49,573 nt of DNA from Candidatus Nitrosopumilus sp. (GCA_029862085.1 JAOTXZ010000009.1:1-49573), one strand, 5' to 3'. Positions 15,158-24,629 are shown, counted from the first letter of the stretch. The notes: generated by a model from the sequence alone, not told the origin. Numbers and translations are program-made.

Positions 15158-16870
15158 ATGGTGCAGTCTATCGAATTTGATTTGATAATTTGTGGATCGG
15201 GATTGGCTGGATTAAGGGCAGCAATTGAGGCAGCAAAAAAAAATTCCAAGATAAAAATTGGCATTGTCTCAAAGGTTCAAGTTATGCGTTCTCATTCTGT
15301 TTCTGCTGAAGGGGGAACTGCAGCAGTTCTTTTTGAAGATGAAGGAGATACCATAGAATCTCACATCTATGACACTGTGAAGGGAAGTGATTTTCTAGCC
15401 GACCAAGATGTTGCCAAAAGACTATGTGAAGAAATGCCAAAAGAGATTCGCCAACTAGATCATTGGGGAATGCCTTGGTCCAGAAGAGAAGATGGAAGAG
15501 TTGATCAAAGAAACTTTGGAGGTTATAGTTTTCCTAGAGCCACGTATGCATCTGATAAGGTTGGATTCTTTGAGATGCAAACCCTGTATGATACTTGTCA
15601 AAAATTTGAAAATATTGAATATCTCAATGAGTGGTTTGCAACATCAATTGTACATGATGGAAATAAATTCATGGGACTTACCGCCATAGAAATCTCTTCA
15701 GGTAACTTTTACCAGATTAAAGGCAAAGCTCTCATCATTGCTACAGGGGGAGCTGGAAGAATCTACAGCTTTTCAACGTATGCATTATCCTCCACTCCTG
15801 ATGGTTTGGATATGGCATATCGGGCAGGTATGGCTCTCAAAGATATGGAATTTGTACAATTTCATCCAACAGGAATTTTACCTTCGGGAATTTTGATTAC
15901 AGAAGGTGCAAGAGGAGAAGGAGGACATCTTCTAAACAACAAGGGAGAACGTTTTATGAAAAAATATGCCGCTGAAAAAATGGAATTAGCACCACGTGAT
16001 ATTGTTTCAAGAGCTATTATGACTGAAATCAACGAAGGCAATGGGTTCAAACATGAAACTGGAGTTGATTGTATGAAACTGGATTTAAGACATATTGGTG
16101 ATGAAAAAATTAAAGAAAAACTAGGAGGAATCAGAGAAATTTCTATTAAATTTTCTGGTGTAGATCCGGCAGATGAGGTTCTTGATATTAGACCCGTATG
16201 CCATTACATGATGGGTGGAATACATACTGACATTGATGGTGCAACAGAATTACAAGGTGTTTGGGCAGCAGGTGAGGCTGCTTGTAATAGTGTTCATGGT
16301 TCAAATAGACTAGGAGCAAATTCTACCTCTGAGTGTATTGTCTGGGGAAAAATTACAGGAAGTCTCGCAGTTGATTACATTGAAAAAAATTCCCATTCCG
16401 ATCCTTGGCCTAATTATCTAGTTACTCTAGAAGAAAAAAGAATCTATGATGGAATTTTTAGGGGCAATGGAGATGCAAATCCATATGAAATCGCAAAACA
16501 GCTAACTGAAACCATGAATGATAAAGCATATGTTTACAGAAATGAAAAAAATCTAGTAGAGGGATTAAAAACGATTCGTCAACTAAAGGAACAAACCTGG
16601 AAACATGTTGATGATAGCGCTAAAGAATACAATACTAACTTTACAAATGTAATGGAACTTGACTCTATGATTAGAACTGCAGAAATTGTTCTAATAGGGG
16701 CTATAAATAGAAAAGAATCGCGAGGAGCTCATGCAAGAACTGATTATCCAAAACGTGATGATGCAAACTTTTTACATCACACCCTGGCATATTATGATCC
16801 AAAAGAACCAATCATGAAAACACATCCGGTAACAATTACAAACTATCAACCAGTGGAGAGAAAATACTAG
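15158..16870 (+). CDS. sdhA: Succinate dehydrogenase flavoprotein subunit
   Basis: The 570-residue catalytic subunit of complex II, oxidising succinate to fumarate with covalent FAD. It has the FAD-binding N-terminus LIICGSGLAGLRAAIEAAKK, the histidyl-FAD region SHSVSAEGGTAAVL, ALIIATGGAGRIYS, the active-site segments FVQFHPTGILPSGILITEGARGEGG and HYMMGGIHTD, and the C-terminal ESRGAHARTDYPKRDD. It is the first gene of the operon sdhA-C-D-B with abutting or overlapping genes. A TATA-like CATATTTAAC lies about 28 bases before the ATG. Confidence 0.96.
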   Translation: MVQSIEFDLIICGSGLAGLRAAIEAAKKNSKIKIGIVSKVQVMRSHSVSAEGGTAAVLFEDEGDTIESHIYDTVKGSDFLADQDVAKRLCEEMPKEIRQLDHWGMPWSRREDGRVDQRNFGGYSFPRATYASDKVGFFEMQTLYDTCQKFENIEYLNEWFATSIVHDGNKFMGLTAIEISSGNFYQIKGKALIIATGGAGRIYSFSTYALSSTPDGLDMAYRAGMALKDMEFVQFHPTGILPSGILITEGARGEGGHLLNNKGERFMKKYAAEKMELAPRDIVSRAIMTEINEGNGFKHETGVDCMKLDLRHIGDEKIKEKLGGIREISIKFSGVDPADEVLDIRPVCHYMMGGIHTDIDGATELQGVWAAGEAACNSVHGSNRLGANSTSECIVWGKITGSLAVDYIEKNSHSDPWPNYLVTLEEKRIYDGIFRGNGDANPYEIAKQLTETMNDKAYVYRNEKNLVEGLKTIRQLKEQTWKHVDDSAKEYNTNFTNVMELDSMIRTAEIVLIGAINRKESRGAHARTDYPKRDDANFLHHTLAYYDPKEPIMKTHPVTITNYQPVERKY

Positions 16871-17305
16871 ATGGAACCAATAGACGAAAACAAAGAAGGT
16901 ATTGGAGGAATGATAAATCCTCGACGGTATGGAATAGAACGAGTTGCATATTTGTTAATGAGATTAAGTGGATTGGGATTGTTGGCATATTTTATTGGCC
17001 ACATTTATGAAACAAGTTCAATTTTAAAAGGAGAAGTTGGATGGGATGAATTTTTAGCCATTACTCAAACCAATGAAGGCCATGCAATTTTGGCAATTGT
17101 AATTGCAATGTGTGTTTTCCACACCGTAAACGGAATTAGAGTAATGCTTGGACATGGAGGAGTAGGCGTTGGAAAACCTTCCAGACCTGACTATCCCTAC
17201 GATCCCGCTTCTCAGAATTATAGGCACAAGATAGGCATCTATTCTGCAATAGTTTTAGCAGCAATTGCAATGATGTATGGTCTTGCAGTAATGTATGGTG
17301 AATAA
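16871..17305 (+). CDS. sdhC: Succinate dehydrogenase membrane subunit C-like
   Basis: A 144-residue membrane anchor with three helices (about residues 24-45, 70-92 and 118-141). The segments VAYLLMRLSGLGLLAYFIGH and CVFHTVNGIRVMLGHGG carry His residues suited to haem or quinone binding, as in SdhC proteins. Its ATG follows the sdhA stop with no gap. It forms the membrane part of complex II together with the next gene. Confidence 0.85.
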   Translation: MEPIDENKEGIGGMINPRRYGIERVAYLLMRLSGLGLLAYFIGHIYETSSILKGEVGWDEFLAITQTNEGHAILAIVIAMCVFHTVNGIRVMLGHGGVGVGKPSRPDYPYDPASQNYRHKIGIYSAIVLAAIAMMYGLAVMYGE

Positions 17306-17306
17306 A

Positions 17307-17651
17307 ATGAGAGAAAGTATAATCATGAAAATTCATTATGGAACTGCACTAGCTGCTGTCGCACTAGTTGCAGTTCATGTTCTAATGCGTCTTACCCAAA
17401 GTTTTTCTGAATCCTTAGAATATGCAAATGTGATTGCAAATTATCAATTTTTGCCATATGCAGGAATGCTAGAGATAATTTTGATCCTATTATCTATACA
17501 TGGATTCAACGGACTAAGAGTTATTTTATTAGAATTAAAGCAAGGAAAAAAGTATGAAAAAGCAGTATCATACGGCTGTGTAGCAGCTATGGTAGGATTA
17601 ATTGCGTATGGTTCGCGAACAATAATAATGGTAAACATGGGGGTGGTATAG
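17307..17651 (+). CDS. sdhD: Succinate dehydrogenase membrane subunit D-like
   Basis: A 114-residue membrane protein with three hydrophobic helices. HYGTALAAVALVAVHVLM and ILLSIHGFNGLRVILLEL are the His-containing helices typical of complex II anchors. I take the ATG at 17307, because a ribosome-binding GGTGA lies at 17297-17301 with five bases between. An in-frame ATG at 17295 overlaps the previous gene, and another ATG at 17325 is possible. The sdhB start follows its stop directly. Confidence 0.82.
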   Translation: MRESIIMKIHYGTALAAVALVAVHVLMRLTQSFSESLEYANVIANYQFLPYAGMLEIILILLSIHGFNGLRVILLELKQGKKYEKAVSYGCVAAMVGLIAYGSRTIIMVNMGVV

Positions 17652-18419
17652 ATGACACAAGTACCGAGTATAGCCGAAGAACAAACCGCAAAATCATCTT
17701 CCTCATCAAAATCAGTCAAGCTACGTATCGCAAAGTATAATCCTGAACATGATGGTGAGAGCAAATTTATGGAATTCTCAATTCCTTACGAAAGATGGAC
17801 CACCGTATTAGAAGCAATTCTTAAAGTAAAGAAACATTTTGATCATTCAGTTGCAGTTCGTTATTCTTGCAGACAGGCAACATGTGGTTCTTGTGGAATG
17901 ATTATTAACGGCAAACCAAGGCTAGCTTGCTTTACGAAAATTAGTGAATTAGATTCTGATGTTGTAACAGTGGAACCGATGAATAATTTTCCTATCATTC
18001 GAGATTTGGCAGTGAGATTTGAGCGACTCTTTGATACACATAACAAAGTAAAACCATATTTGATTCGTGAGGACTCTGAAATTAAATCAAATGAGAAAGA
18101 ATTTCTTCAATCCCCTGAAGAGGTAGAACAATACATCCAATTTTCAAATTGTATCAAATGTGGATTGTGTAACTCTGCCTGTCCAACCATGGCAACAGAC
18201 TCTTCTTTTATTGGTCCACAAGCTTTGGCCCAAGCATACCGATATGTCGCTGATAGCAGAGATAAAGGAAAAGATACACGACTGAAAATTATTGATGAAT
18301 CTCATGGAATCTGGAGATGCCATTTTGCAGGTTCCTGCAGCCAGGTGTGTCCAAAAGGAGTAGATCCAGCAATGGGAATCCAATTCCTCCGCGGTTACCT
18401 TTTGGGATTTAGAAGTTAA
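17652..18419 (+). CDS. sdhB: Succinate dehydrogenase iron-sulfur subunit
   Basis: A 255-residue electron-transfer subunit. The N-terminal ferredoxin domain has the [2Fe-2S] motif SCRQATCGSCGM with the later CF ligand. The C-terminal domain has CIKCGLCNSACP for [4Fe-4S], and CHFAGSCSQVCPKG, which supplies the remaining cluster ligands. A Ser-rich N-terminal extension (SSSSSK) precedes the domain. It is the last gene of sdhA-C-D-B, and its final four bases overlap the end of the convergent DUF59 gene. Confidence 0.95.
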   Translation: MTQVPSIAEEQTAKSSSSSKSVKLRIAKYNPEHDGESKFMEFSIPYERWTTVLEAILKVKKHFDHSVAVRYSCRQATCGSCGMIINGKPRLACFTKISELDSDVVTVEPMNNFPIIRDLAVRFERLFDTHNKVKPYLIREDSEIKSNEKEFLQSPEEVEQYIQFSNCIKCGLCNSACPTMATDSSFIGPQALAQAYRYVADSRDKGKDTRLKIIDESHGIWRCHFAGSCSQVCPKGVDPAMGIQFLRGYLLGFRS

Positions 18420-18739
18420 CCCAATTTGTTTGGATTTGGGCTATTATTTACCTGATTGTTAATCTGCTCTGCCATAAAGTGATTTGAGACATTTACCTTA
18501 ACGTCATCAATCCCATCTACCTTCAAGAGATTGTCATGAATATCTTGGCAGATTTTAAATCCAAAAACTGCAGGACAAAACGGACTAGTTAAATGCAAAT
18601 CAACTTTTACATTACTTTCATTGATGTCGACTTCATCTATCAATTCTAATTCTGTAATGGTGGTGTTTATTTCAGGATCTACAATCTTTGATAATTCATC
18701 GAAGATTTTTACTCGAAGTTGTTTGATATCTTGACTCAT
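18416..18739 (-). CDS. MIP18/DUF59 family iron-sulfur assembly protein
   Basis: A 107-residue protein with the DUF59 core: IFDELSKIVDPEINTTITELELID, VDLHLTSPFCPAVFGF and a C-terminal helix. Relatives (SufT, MIP18/Cia2) help deliver Fe-S clusters to target enzymes; the Cys in PFCP is the conserved functional Cys. Placement at the end of the sdh operon, which encodes several clusters, fits that job. The frame is open to 18772, but the ATG at 18739 is 25 bases from the TATA element shared with argH. Confidence 0.83.
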   Translation of the reverse strand: MSQDIKQLRVKIFDELSKIVDPEINTTITELELIDEVDINESNVKVDLHLTSPFCPAVFGFKICQDIHDNLLKVDGIDDVKVNVSNHFMAEQINNQVNNSPNPNKLG

Positions 18740-18758
18740 GTGGGCAAAAGCGTCGATG

Positions 18759-18768
18759 CTATATATAA
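18759..18768. promoter_or_regulatory. Shared bidirectional TATA element (DUF59 gene and argH)
   Basis: TATATATA within CTATATATAA is centred near 18764, 25 bases from the DUF59 ATG on one side and 25 bases from the second argH ATG (18789) on the other. Being palindromic, it could position the basal factors either way. No other TATA-like box exists in the roughly 50-base gap. Confidence 0.55.
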
Positions 18769-18788
18769 CCATTCTAGAACTTTAGATG

Positions 18789-20249
18789 ATGTATCGTTCA
18801 CGTCTTGGCAATGATTTGGGTGATATCACCTTGGATTATGTTTCCTCAATTAATGATGATTCTGAAATAATTCTATTCGACATTATAGGAAGCCAAGCAC
18901 ACGTTTTGATGTTACAAGAAAATAAAATAATTACAAAAAATGATGCAAAAAAAATCCTTAAAGCATTAGAAACTCTGAAAAATGAAAAATTCAATTCATC
19001 CTCAAATGCAGAAGACATCCATGAATTAGTTGAATCACTTGTTATCAAAAAAGCTGGAATGGCAAGTGGAGGAAAAATGCACACGGCAAGATCTCGAAAC
19101 GATCAAGTCGCCTTAGACATTAGAATGAAAATTAGAAATGACATAAACATTCTCTGCAATTGCTTACTTGACTCAATTGAAGCGCTGATATCTTTGGCAG
19201 GAAATCATCAAAAAACAATCATGCCACTATACACGCATTTACAGCAAGCCCAAGCTGGATTATTTTCACATTATCTCTTGGCCCATGCAGATGCCTTGTT
19301 TCGAGACTTTGAGCGCCTATTTGAGACCTACATACATGTAAACCAGAGCCCCCTTGGGGCCGGACCTGTAGGGGGAACAAGTATTCCAATTGATAGACAC
19401 AGCACTGCCAAGATGTTGGGGTTTAATGGAATAGTTGAAAATTCCATTGATGCCACAAGTACTCGTGATTTTGTTGCTGAATATGTTGCAACAATTGCAA
19501 TAATGATGACTAATCTTAGCAAAATTGCAGAAGATTTTGTTCTTTGGTCTACATCGGAATTTTCCTTCATAGAACTATCAGATGAATTTACTTCTCCATC
19601 AAGCGTAATGCCTCACAAAAAGAATCCTGACATTTTAGAATTAACAAGAGGAAAGACAGCAGAAATAATTGGAAATCTTACCGCCATTCTTTCTACTATC
19701 AAAGGATTATCCACAGGATATGGAAGGGATTTACAACAAATAAAATCCTCTATTTGGTCTACATCAAAAATATCAATCAATACATTGTTGATTTTAAAAC
19801 CAATGCTATTGACTTTGCAGGTAAATGAAAAACAAATGAAAAAAGCAACAGACTCGAGTTATTTGATTTCCCTTGACATTGCTGAAAAACTGGTTCAAAG
19901 AGAAATTCCCTTTAGAACTACCCATAAAATTGCAGGATCTTTAGTTCAACAAGCACACAATTCCAAAAAATCTTTAAATAAATTAACTGCTGGTGAAATT
20001 AAAAAATCTGTAGAAGGTACAAAAGTTGATCCAAAAATTGTTTCAGAAATTTTAAAGTCGACTACAATCGTTTCATCATTACGAGACCGGATTTCTTTTG
20101 GTTCATCAGGATATGCTGAACAAAAACGAATGATAAAAAATCGTATTAAAAAAATTAATGATTATAGAACCAAAACAACCTCTCGTGAAAATGAAATCTC
20201 AAATGCTTTGGAAAATTTGAACAAAAAAATTTCAATTTTAATAAAATAA
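18789..20249 (+). CDS. argH: Argininosuccinate lyase
   Basis: A 486-residue enzyme of the fumarase/aspartase superfamily that splits argininosuccinate into arginine and fumarate, the last step of arginine synthesis. It shows SRLGNDLGDITLDYVSS at the start, KMHTARSRNDQVALDIRM, the catalytic region PLYTHLQQAQAG, and the signature PSSVMPHKKNPDILE. Two ATGs are adjacent at 18786 and 18789; the second gives MYRSRLG, the family start, and the better TATA spacing. Arginine feeds polyamine and urea formation, which connects it to the ureohydrolase and urease downstream. Confidence 0.94.
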   Translation: MYRSRLGNDLGDITLDYVSSINDDSEIILFDIIGSQAHVLMLQENKIITKNDAKKILKALETLKNEKFNSSSNAEDIHELVESLVIKKAGMASGGKMHTARSRNDQVALDIRMKIRNDINILCNCLLDSIEALISLAGNHQKTIMPLYTHLQQAQAGLFSHYLLAHADALFRDFERLFETYIHVNQSPLGAGPVGGTSIPIDRHSTAKMLGFNGIVENSIDATSTRDFVAEYVATIAIMMTNLSKIAEDFVLWSTSEFSFIELSDEFTSPSSVMPHKKNPDILELTRGKTAEIIGNLTAILSTIKGLSTGYGRDLQQIKSSIWSTSKISINTLLILKPMLLTLQVNEKQMKKATDSSYLISLDIAEKLVQREIPFRTTHKIAGSLVQQAHNSKKSLNKLTAGEIKKSVEGTKVDPKIVSEILKSTTIVSSLRDRISFGSSGYAEQKRMIKNRIKKINDYRTKTTSRENEISNALENLNKKISILIK

Positions 20250-20310
20250 CAAATATTTTGTTTTGAAGGAAATTTGTGCCTGCAAACCAGGTTTCTAAAT
20301 ATAAAAGAAT

Positions 20311-22023
20311 TTAAAACAAGTTATAAAGTCGGGACAAGGATACCTTCTCTGCAGAATCAACGGTAGCTAATTCTCCGTCGACTTTTACCTCATATGTTTC
20401 AGGATTTACCTCGATGTTTGGAGTAAGATCATTATACAACATGTCTTTTTTTCCAATAGAACGACAGTTTTTTACTGGAACCAATTTCTTTTTTGATTTG
20501 ATTTCTGCTTCAAGGCCTTTATCTAATGCAAGTTTTGATGTAAAAGTAAAACAAGTAGCTTGAGGAGTTTTTCCTAACGAGCCAAACATTGGACGGTACA
20601 GAATTGGTTCTGTTGTAGGAATTGAAGCATTAGGATCTCCCATAATAGAATATGCGATAACTCCTCCCTTGATAATCATTTTTGGTTTTACTCCAAAGAA
20701 TTGAGGGGACCAAATTACAAGATCAGCTAATCTTCCAGTTTGAATCGAACCAACATGATCAGAAATCCCATGGGTTATTGCTGGATTTATTGTAATTTTC
20801 GATAGATATCTCTTTATTCTGAAATTGTCGTTTCTGTCATTGTCTTCCGGCAGAGGCCCAGTCATCTTTTTCATTTTATCTGCAGTCTGCCAGTTTCTAG
20901 TGGTGACTTCACCAACCCTACCCATTGCTTGACTATCAGAGGACATCATACTCAATACACCATTATCATGTAAAACATCCTCTGCAGCAATTGTTTCTTT
21001 TCTGATTCGTGACTCTGCAAATGAAACATCTTCTGGTACAGAGGGATTCAAGTGATGACATACCATCATCATGTCAAGATGTTCTGCTAGGGTATTAACC
21101 GTAAACGGTCTCGTGGGATTTGTCGATGATGGAAGAATGTTTTCCTCTCCTGCAATTTTTATTATATCTGGTGCATGACCTCCACCAGCCCCTTCAGTAT
21201 GATAAGTATGAATTGTTCTTCCACCAATAGCCTCAATTGTATCATCAACAAATCCACATTCATTTAGAGTATCTGTATGAATTGCTAATTGGGTGTCAGT
21301 TTTGTCTGCTACCTTTAAGGCAGAATCAATTACAGCAGGAGTTGCTCCCCAATCTTCATGAATTTTTAAACCGCACGCACCTGCTTCGATTTGCTCTAGC
21401 AAAGAAATTTCAAGAGAATCATTTCCTTTTGCAAGAAACCCAAAGTTTAGGGGTAAGTCATCAATAGATTCAATCATTCTGTGTATATTCCATTTGCCAG
21501 GAGTACATGTTGTTGCGTTGGTTCCATCAGCTGGACCTGTTCCGCCCCCAATCATAGTAGTTGTACCATTACATATTGCATGTATTGCTTGTTGGGGAGA
21601 AATAAAATGAATATGTGTATCTACCGTTCCAGGTGTGCAGATAGTATGTTCACCGGCAATTATTTCGGTGTTAGACGAAATTATCATATCAACGTCATCC
21701 ATAATGTTAGGATTTCCGGCGTTACCTACGCCAACAATTTTTCCATTCTTAATCCCAATGTCACCTTTGATAATTCCCAAAATGGGATCCATAACAATGG
21801 CGTTGGTAATTACAAGATCAAGTGACTCGTTTCGTGAAATACCACTTGCTTGTCCTTGCCCATCCCGAATACTTTTACCTCCGCCAAAAACGGCCTCATC
21901 ACCATATTTGATAAAGTCTTTTTCGATTTCAATAATCAAATCAGTATCTGCTAATCGGACTCTATCACCAACGGTTGGCCCATACAAATCAAGGTAGGTC
22001 TTTCTAGGAATTTGAAGAGTCAT
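20311..22023 (-). CDS. ureC: Urease alpha (catalytic) subunit
   Basis: The 570-residue catalytic subunit of nickel urease, hydrolysing urea to ammonia and carbamate. All nickel and catalytic elements are visible: [10 protein letters not shown] (HxH), GLKIHEDWG with the carbamylated Lys at about 219, [26 protein letters not shown], the flap Cys-His in MVCHHLNPS, and the Asp in SSDSQAMGR. The length is normal. It follows ureB after two bases and is the last gene of ureA-ureB-ureC on the minus strand. For an ammonia oxidiser this supplies ammonia and CO2 from urea. Confidence 0.97.
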   Translation of the reverse strand: MTLQIPRKTYLDLYGPTVGDRVRLADTDLIIEIEKDFIKYGDEAVFGGGKSIRDGQGQASGISRNESLDLVITNAIVMDPILGIIKGDIGIKNGKIVGVGNAGNPNIMDDVDMIISSNTEIIAGEHTICTPGTVDTHIHFISPQQAIHAICNGTTTMIGGGTGPADGTNATTCTPGKWNIHRMIESIDDLPLNFGFLAKGNDSLEISLLEQIEAGACGLKIHEDWGATPAVIDSALKVADKTDTQLAIHTDTLNECGFVDDTIEAIGGRTIHTYHTEGAGGGHAPDIIKIAGEENILPSSTNPTRPFTVNTLAEHLDMMMVCHHLNPSVPEDVSFAESRIRKETIAAEDVLHDNGVLSMMSSDSQAMGRVGEVTTRNWQTADKMKKMTGPLPEDNDRNDNFRIKRYLSKITINPAITHGISDHVGSIQTGRLADLVIWSPQFFGVKPKMIIKGGVIAYSIMGDPNASIPTTEPILYRPMFGSLGKTPQATCFTFTSKLALDKGLEAEIKSKKKLVPVKNCRSIGKKDMLYNDLTPNIEVNPETYEVKVDGELATVDSAEKVSLSRLYNLF

Positions 22024-22025
22024 TT

Positions 22026-22388
22026 TTATAATCCCTTGAATCCTTTTTCTACAGCTTTTTTGAAAGCCTCTTCTTGTTTTTCCTCCAATTTTCCATTTAC
22101 AAGTCCGCTAAATCCAAAAACAATTTTTTTTCCTCCAAATTCTGTAACTTGAATTTCTTTACTCTCCCCTGGTTCAAACCTAATAGAAGTTCCTGCCGGA
22201 ATATTTAGATGGCATCCATATGACTCGGCTCTTGGAAATTCCAGTGCCTTGTTAGCCTCGAAAAAGTGCGCATGTGAGCCCACCTGGATTGGTCTATCTC
22301 CCGTGTTTTGAACACTTAGGGTCTTACTTGATTTGCCAACATTAGCATTAATTGATTCATCTGAGGTAAAGTATTGTCCAGGAATCAT
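22026..22388 (-). CDS. ureB: Urease beta subunit
   Basis: A 120-residue structural subunit with the typical start MIPGQYF, the conserved [22 protein letters not shown] region, and the segment [21 protein letters not shown]. It assembles with UreA and UreC in a trimer of heterotrimers. It ends two bases before ureC and starts three bases after the ureA stop. A Lys/Glu-rich C-terminal helix ([19 protein letters not shown]) extends it slightly beyond the shortest bacterial forms. Confidence 0.96.
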   Translation of the reverse strand: MIPGQYFTSDESINANVGKSSKTLSVQNTGDRPIQVGSHAHFFEANKALEFPRAESYGCHLNIPAGTSIRFEPGESKEIQVTEFGGKKIVFGFSGLVNGKLEEKQEEAFKKAVEKGFKGL

Positions 22389-22391
22389 ATC

Positions 22392-22691
22392 TCACACAAT
22401 TGGATCATGAATAGTTACTAATTTGGTTCCATCCTCAAATGTTGCTTCTACCTGAACCGAATGAATTAGTTCTGCAACTCCTGGTAGGACGTCCTCTTTT
22501 GATAGAATTTTTTTACCCGAACTCATAAGTTCGTGAACAGTTCTTCCGTCTCTAGCTCCCTCTAAAATATGATCAGCAATGATGGATAAAGCCTCAGGAT
22601 GATTTAGTTTTAGTCCTCTGTTTTTTCTTCTACGTGAAAGTTCTGCTGTAACAAAAATATTTAGCTTTTCTGATTCTTTGGGAGTAAGCAT
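22392..22691 (-). CDS. ureA: Urease gamma subunit
   Basis: A 99-residue subunit with the family landmarks [51 protein letters not shown] and TIHDPI. An in-frame TTG one codon upstream was set aside in favour of the ATG at 22691, which gives the standard MLTPxE start. It is the first gene of the structural operon and is divergent from ureE. A TATA-like ATTAAATACTA on the minus strand lies about 26-33 bases upstream. Confidence 0.96.
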   Translation of the reverse strand: MLTPKESEKLNIFVTAELSRRRKNRGLKLNHPEALSIIADHILEGARDGRTVHELMSSGKKILSKEDVLPGVAELIHSVQVEATFEDGTKLVTIHDPIV

Positions 22692-22778
22692 CAATGGAAA
22701 TAATATTCTTTTGTAGTATTTAATTATTAAAAAAAGAAAAATACCAAAGTATATCTTTGTGTTTTCAGATGATAATCT
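22692..22778. promoter_or_regulatory. Divergent ureA/ureE promoter region with inverted repeat
   Basis: This 87-base gap serves both urease operons. On the + strand AAAGTATATCTTT (22747-22759) is centred 26 bases before the ureE GTG, suggesting a leaderless start. On the minus strand an AT-rich box near 22717-22726 serves ureA. An inverted repeat CAGAT-GATA-ATCTG spans 22766-22779, between the ureE TATA box and the start codon. Its left part, TTTTCAGAT, also occurs as one arm of the hairpin at 30795-30820 near the transporter gene. Confidence 0.55.
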
Positions 22779-23261
22779 GTGTTAGAGGTTCATGCTCCAA
22801 TAGGAAATATTTTTGAGGAAGAGTTTAAGGATTTACAAAACGGTGATTCTGAGCGTTTAAGAATTTCAAGAATTGAATTAGAAAAAAGAATTTTGAGAAA
22901 ACAGACCGATTGTGGGACAGATCTTGGATTCAAATTGGATCCAGGAGTAAGACTTCGACACGGTGACATTATAAAAAATAAAGATTCAAAAATTATTGTA
23001 GAACAACTGCCAGAGAGAGTAATTTCAGTTAAGTTTAAAGAAAATACGACCTCTGATGTTAAGGTTCTCTTAGGTCATATGATTGGAAATATGCATAGAC
23101 CAATTTCAATCCGCAAAGAAGAGGTTTTGATTCCAATCTTAGCTGATTCAGAAAGGGATACTTTTTCAAAAATTATTGGCCACCTTATCGACCATATTGA
23201 ATTGAAAATAGACCAGCGTGTCTTTATTTCACAATCAGGGGTTACTCCTCATGAACACTGA
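22779..23261 (+). CDS. ureE: Urease accessory protein UreE (nickel carrier)
   Basis: A 160-residue metallochaperone that hands nickel to the UreD-F-G complex. The C-terminal metal-binding domain shows [13 protein letters not shown], with the conserved interface His of the family (GNxH). The start is GTG, giving [10 protein letters not shown]. Unlike many bacterial UreE proteins it has no long His-rich tail, only the short TPHEH end, so nickel storage must be limited. Its end overlaps ureF by 11 bases. It is the first gene of ureE-F-G-D. Confidence 0.92.
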   Translation: MLEVHAPIGNIFEEEFKDLQNGDSERLRISRIELEKRILRKQTDCGTDLGFKLDPGVRLRHGDIIKNKDSKIIVEQLPERVISVKFKENTTSDVKVLLGHMIGNMHRPISIRKEEVLIPILADSERDTFSKIIGHLIDHIELKIDQRVFISQSGVTPHEH

Positions 23262-23952
23262 GGAGATTGAGAAAGAATTAGGGGAATTGCAGTTATCGGA
23301 TTCATTTTTTCCTACTGGAATGTTTGCCTCTTCAAATGGCTTGGAATTTCTATTTACGGAAAAAAAAATTCGGAACGCCTCGGATCTGGCAGAGATTATT
23401 CGAATTAACATCAACCAACAGGTTGGACCATCTGATTGTGTAGCACTTTCAAACGTATTTGAGGAGATTGATAAAAACAATTTTGACGGAATTATTAAAA
23501 CAGACCAAGTCCTGTTTTCGACAAAATCAATAAAAGAGAACAGAGACGCATCGGTAAGATCGGGTGTTCAGTTAGTACGGTGCGTCTGCGAATTTATAAA
23601 AAACGATGAAATATTGAATCAATATAAAGAAAGCATGATAAAAAATAAAGTGTGTGGGGTTTTCCCCATAGCCTTTGCAATTTGTTGTAATGCATTAAAA
23701 ATTAAAAAAGAAAAAAGCATGATTATGTTTTTGCATGGTTTTATTGTAATGATGGTTGGTGCAGCATTACGGTTAGGATTAATTCAGCATTTTGAAGGTC
23801 AAAAAATTATTCATTCCATGAAACCCATAATCAGTAAAACTGTTAAAGAATATTCCAATAAATCATTATTTGAAATGTGGCAATTTGCTCCTCAGATAGA
23901 TATTGTTCAAATGTCTCATGAAAAAATGAATTCTAAAATGTTTATTACATAA
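23251..23952 (+). CDS. ureF: Urease accessory protein UreF
   Basis: A 233-residue helical protein that forms the UreD-UreF-UreG activation complex and gates nickel transfer. Recognisable segments are LQLSDSFFPTGMFASSNGLE near the start (family: lDsafPtGgfahS.GLE), and GAALRLGLIQHFEGQKIIH in the C-terminal half. The frame is open from a GTG at 23218, but the ATG at 23251 gives the normal N-terminus and an 11-base overlap with ureE, suggesting coupled translation. Confidence 0.92.
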   Translation: MNTEEIEKELGELQLSDSFFPTGMFASSNGLEFLFTEKKIRNASDLAEIIRININQQVGPSDCVALSNVFEEIDKNNFDGIIKTDQVLFSTKSIKENRDASVRSGVQLVRCVCEFIKNDEILNQYKESMIKNKVCGVFPIAFAICCNALKIKKEKSMIMFLHGFIVMMVGAALRLGLIQHFEGQKIIHSMKPIISKTVKEYSNKSLFEMWQFAPQIDIVQMSHEKMNSKMFIT

Positions 23953-23969
23953 AAATTTAAATTTTTATT

Positions 23970-24626
23970 ATGACTCATATTGCTAGGATTGGAATAGGTG
24001 GACCAGTTGGTTCTGGCAAAAGTATGCTTATCGAAAGAATGGTTCCAATGTTGGCTAAAGAAGGATATAGTGTTAGTATAATTTCAAACGATGTAATTTC
24101 CAAAGAAGATGCAGATAGAATGAGAGCAAATTTGGCAACAGAAAAAGGATTACTACCTGAAAATTTAGTTATTGGAATTGCAACGGGTGGCTGCCCACAT
24201 ACTGCAATTAGAGAGGATCCATCAATGAATCTTTCAGTAATAGAAGAAATGGAATCAAAACATCCAGATCTTGATCTTATTATTATTGAGAGTGGGGGAG
24301 ATAACATTACTACTACCTTTAGCCCCATATTGGCAGATTATTTTATTTACATTGTTGATGTTGCAGGAGGGGACAAGTACCCCAGAAAAGGAGGATTGGG
24401 AATAGAGAGTTGTGACCTTTTATTGATAAATAAAATTGATCTTGCAGGTATGGTTGGGGCAGATCTTGATATTATGCAACGAGATGCGAAGATAATCCGT
24501 AAGGAAAGACCTTTTGAATTTATCAACTGTAAAACAGACGAGGGAATAAAAAAAGTCACAGACCACATTATTCATGATGTTTTATTTGATTCTATTCCAA
24601 AATCGGCAAATTCACAAGTGGTGTAA
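23970..24626 (+). CDS. ureG: Urease accessory GTPase UreG
   Basis: A 218-residue SIMIBI-class GTPase that powers nickel insertion. It has P-loop GGPVGSGKS (residues ~9-17), GGCPHTAIREDPSMN (containing the nickel-binding CPH), the switch region IIESGGDN and the guanine-specificity motif NKID. There is no His-rich N-terminal extension of the kind many bacterial UreG proteins use to hold nickel. It sits 17 bases after ureF and 3 before ureD. Confidence 0.97.
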   Translation: MTHIARIGIGGPVGSGKSMLIERMVPMLAKEGYSVSIISNDVISKEDADRMRANLATEKGLLPENLVIGIATGGCPHTAIREDPSMNLSVIEEMESKHPDLDLIIIESGGDNITTTFSPILADYFIYIVDVAGGDKYPRKGGLGIESCDLLLINKIDLAGMVGADLDIMQRDAKIIRKERPFEFINCKTDEGIKKVTDHIIHDVLFDSIPKSANSQVV

Positions 24627-24629
24627 TCT

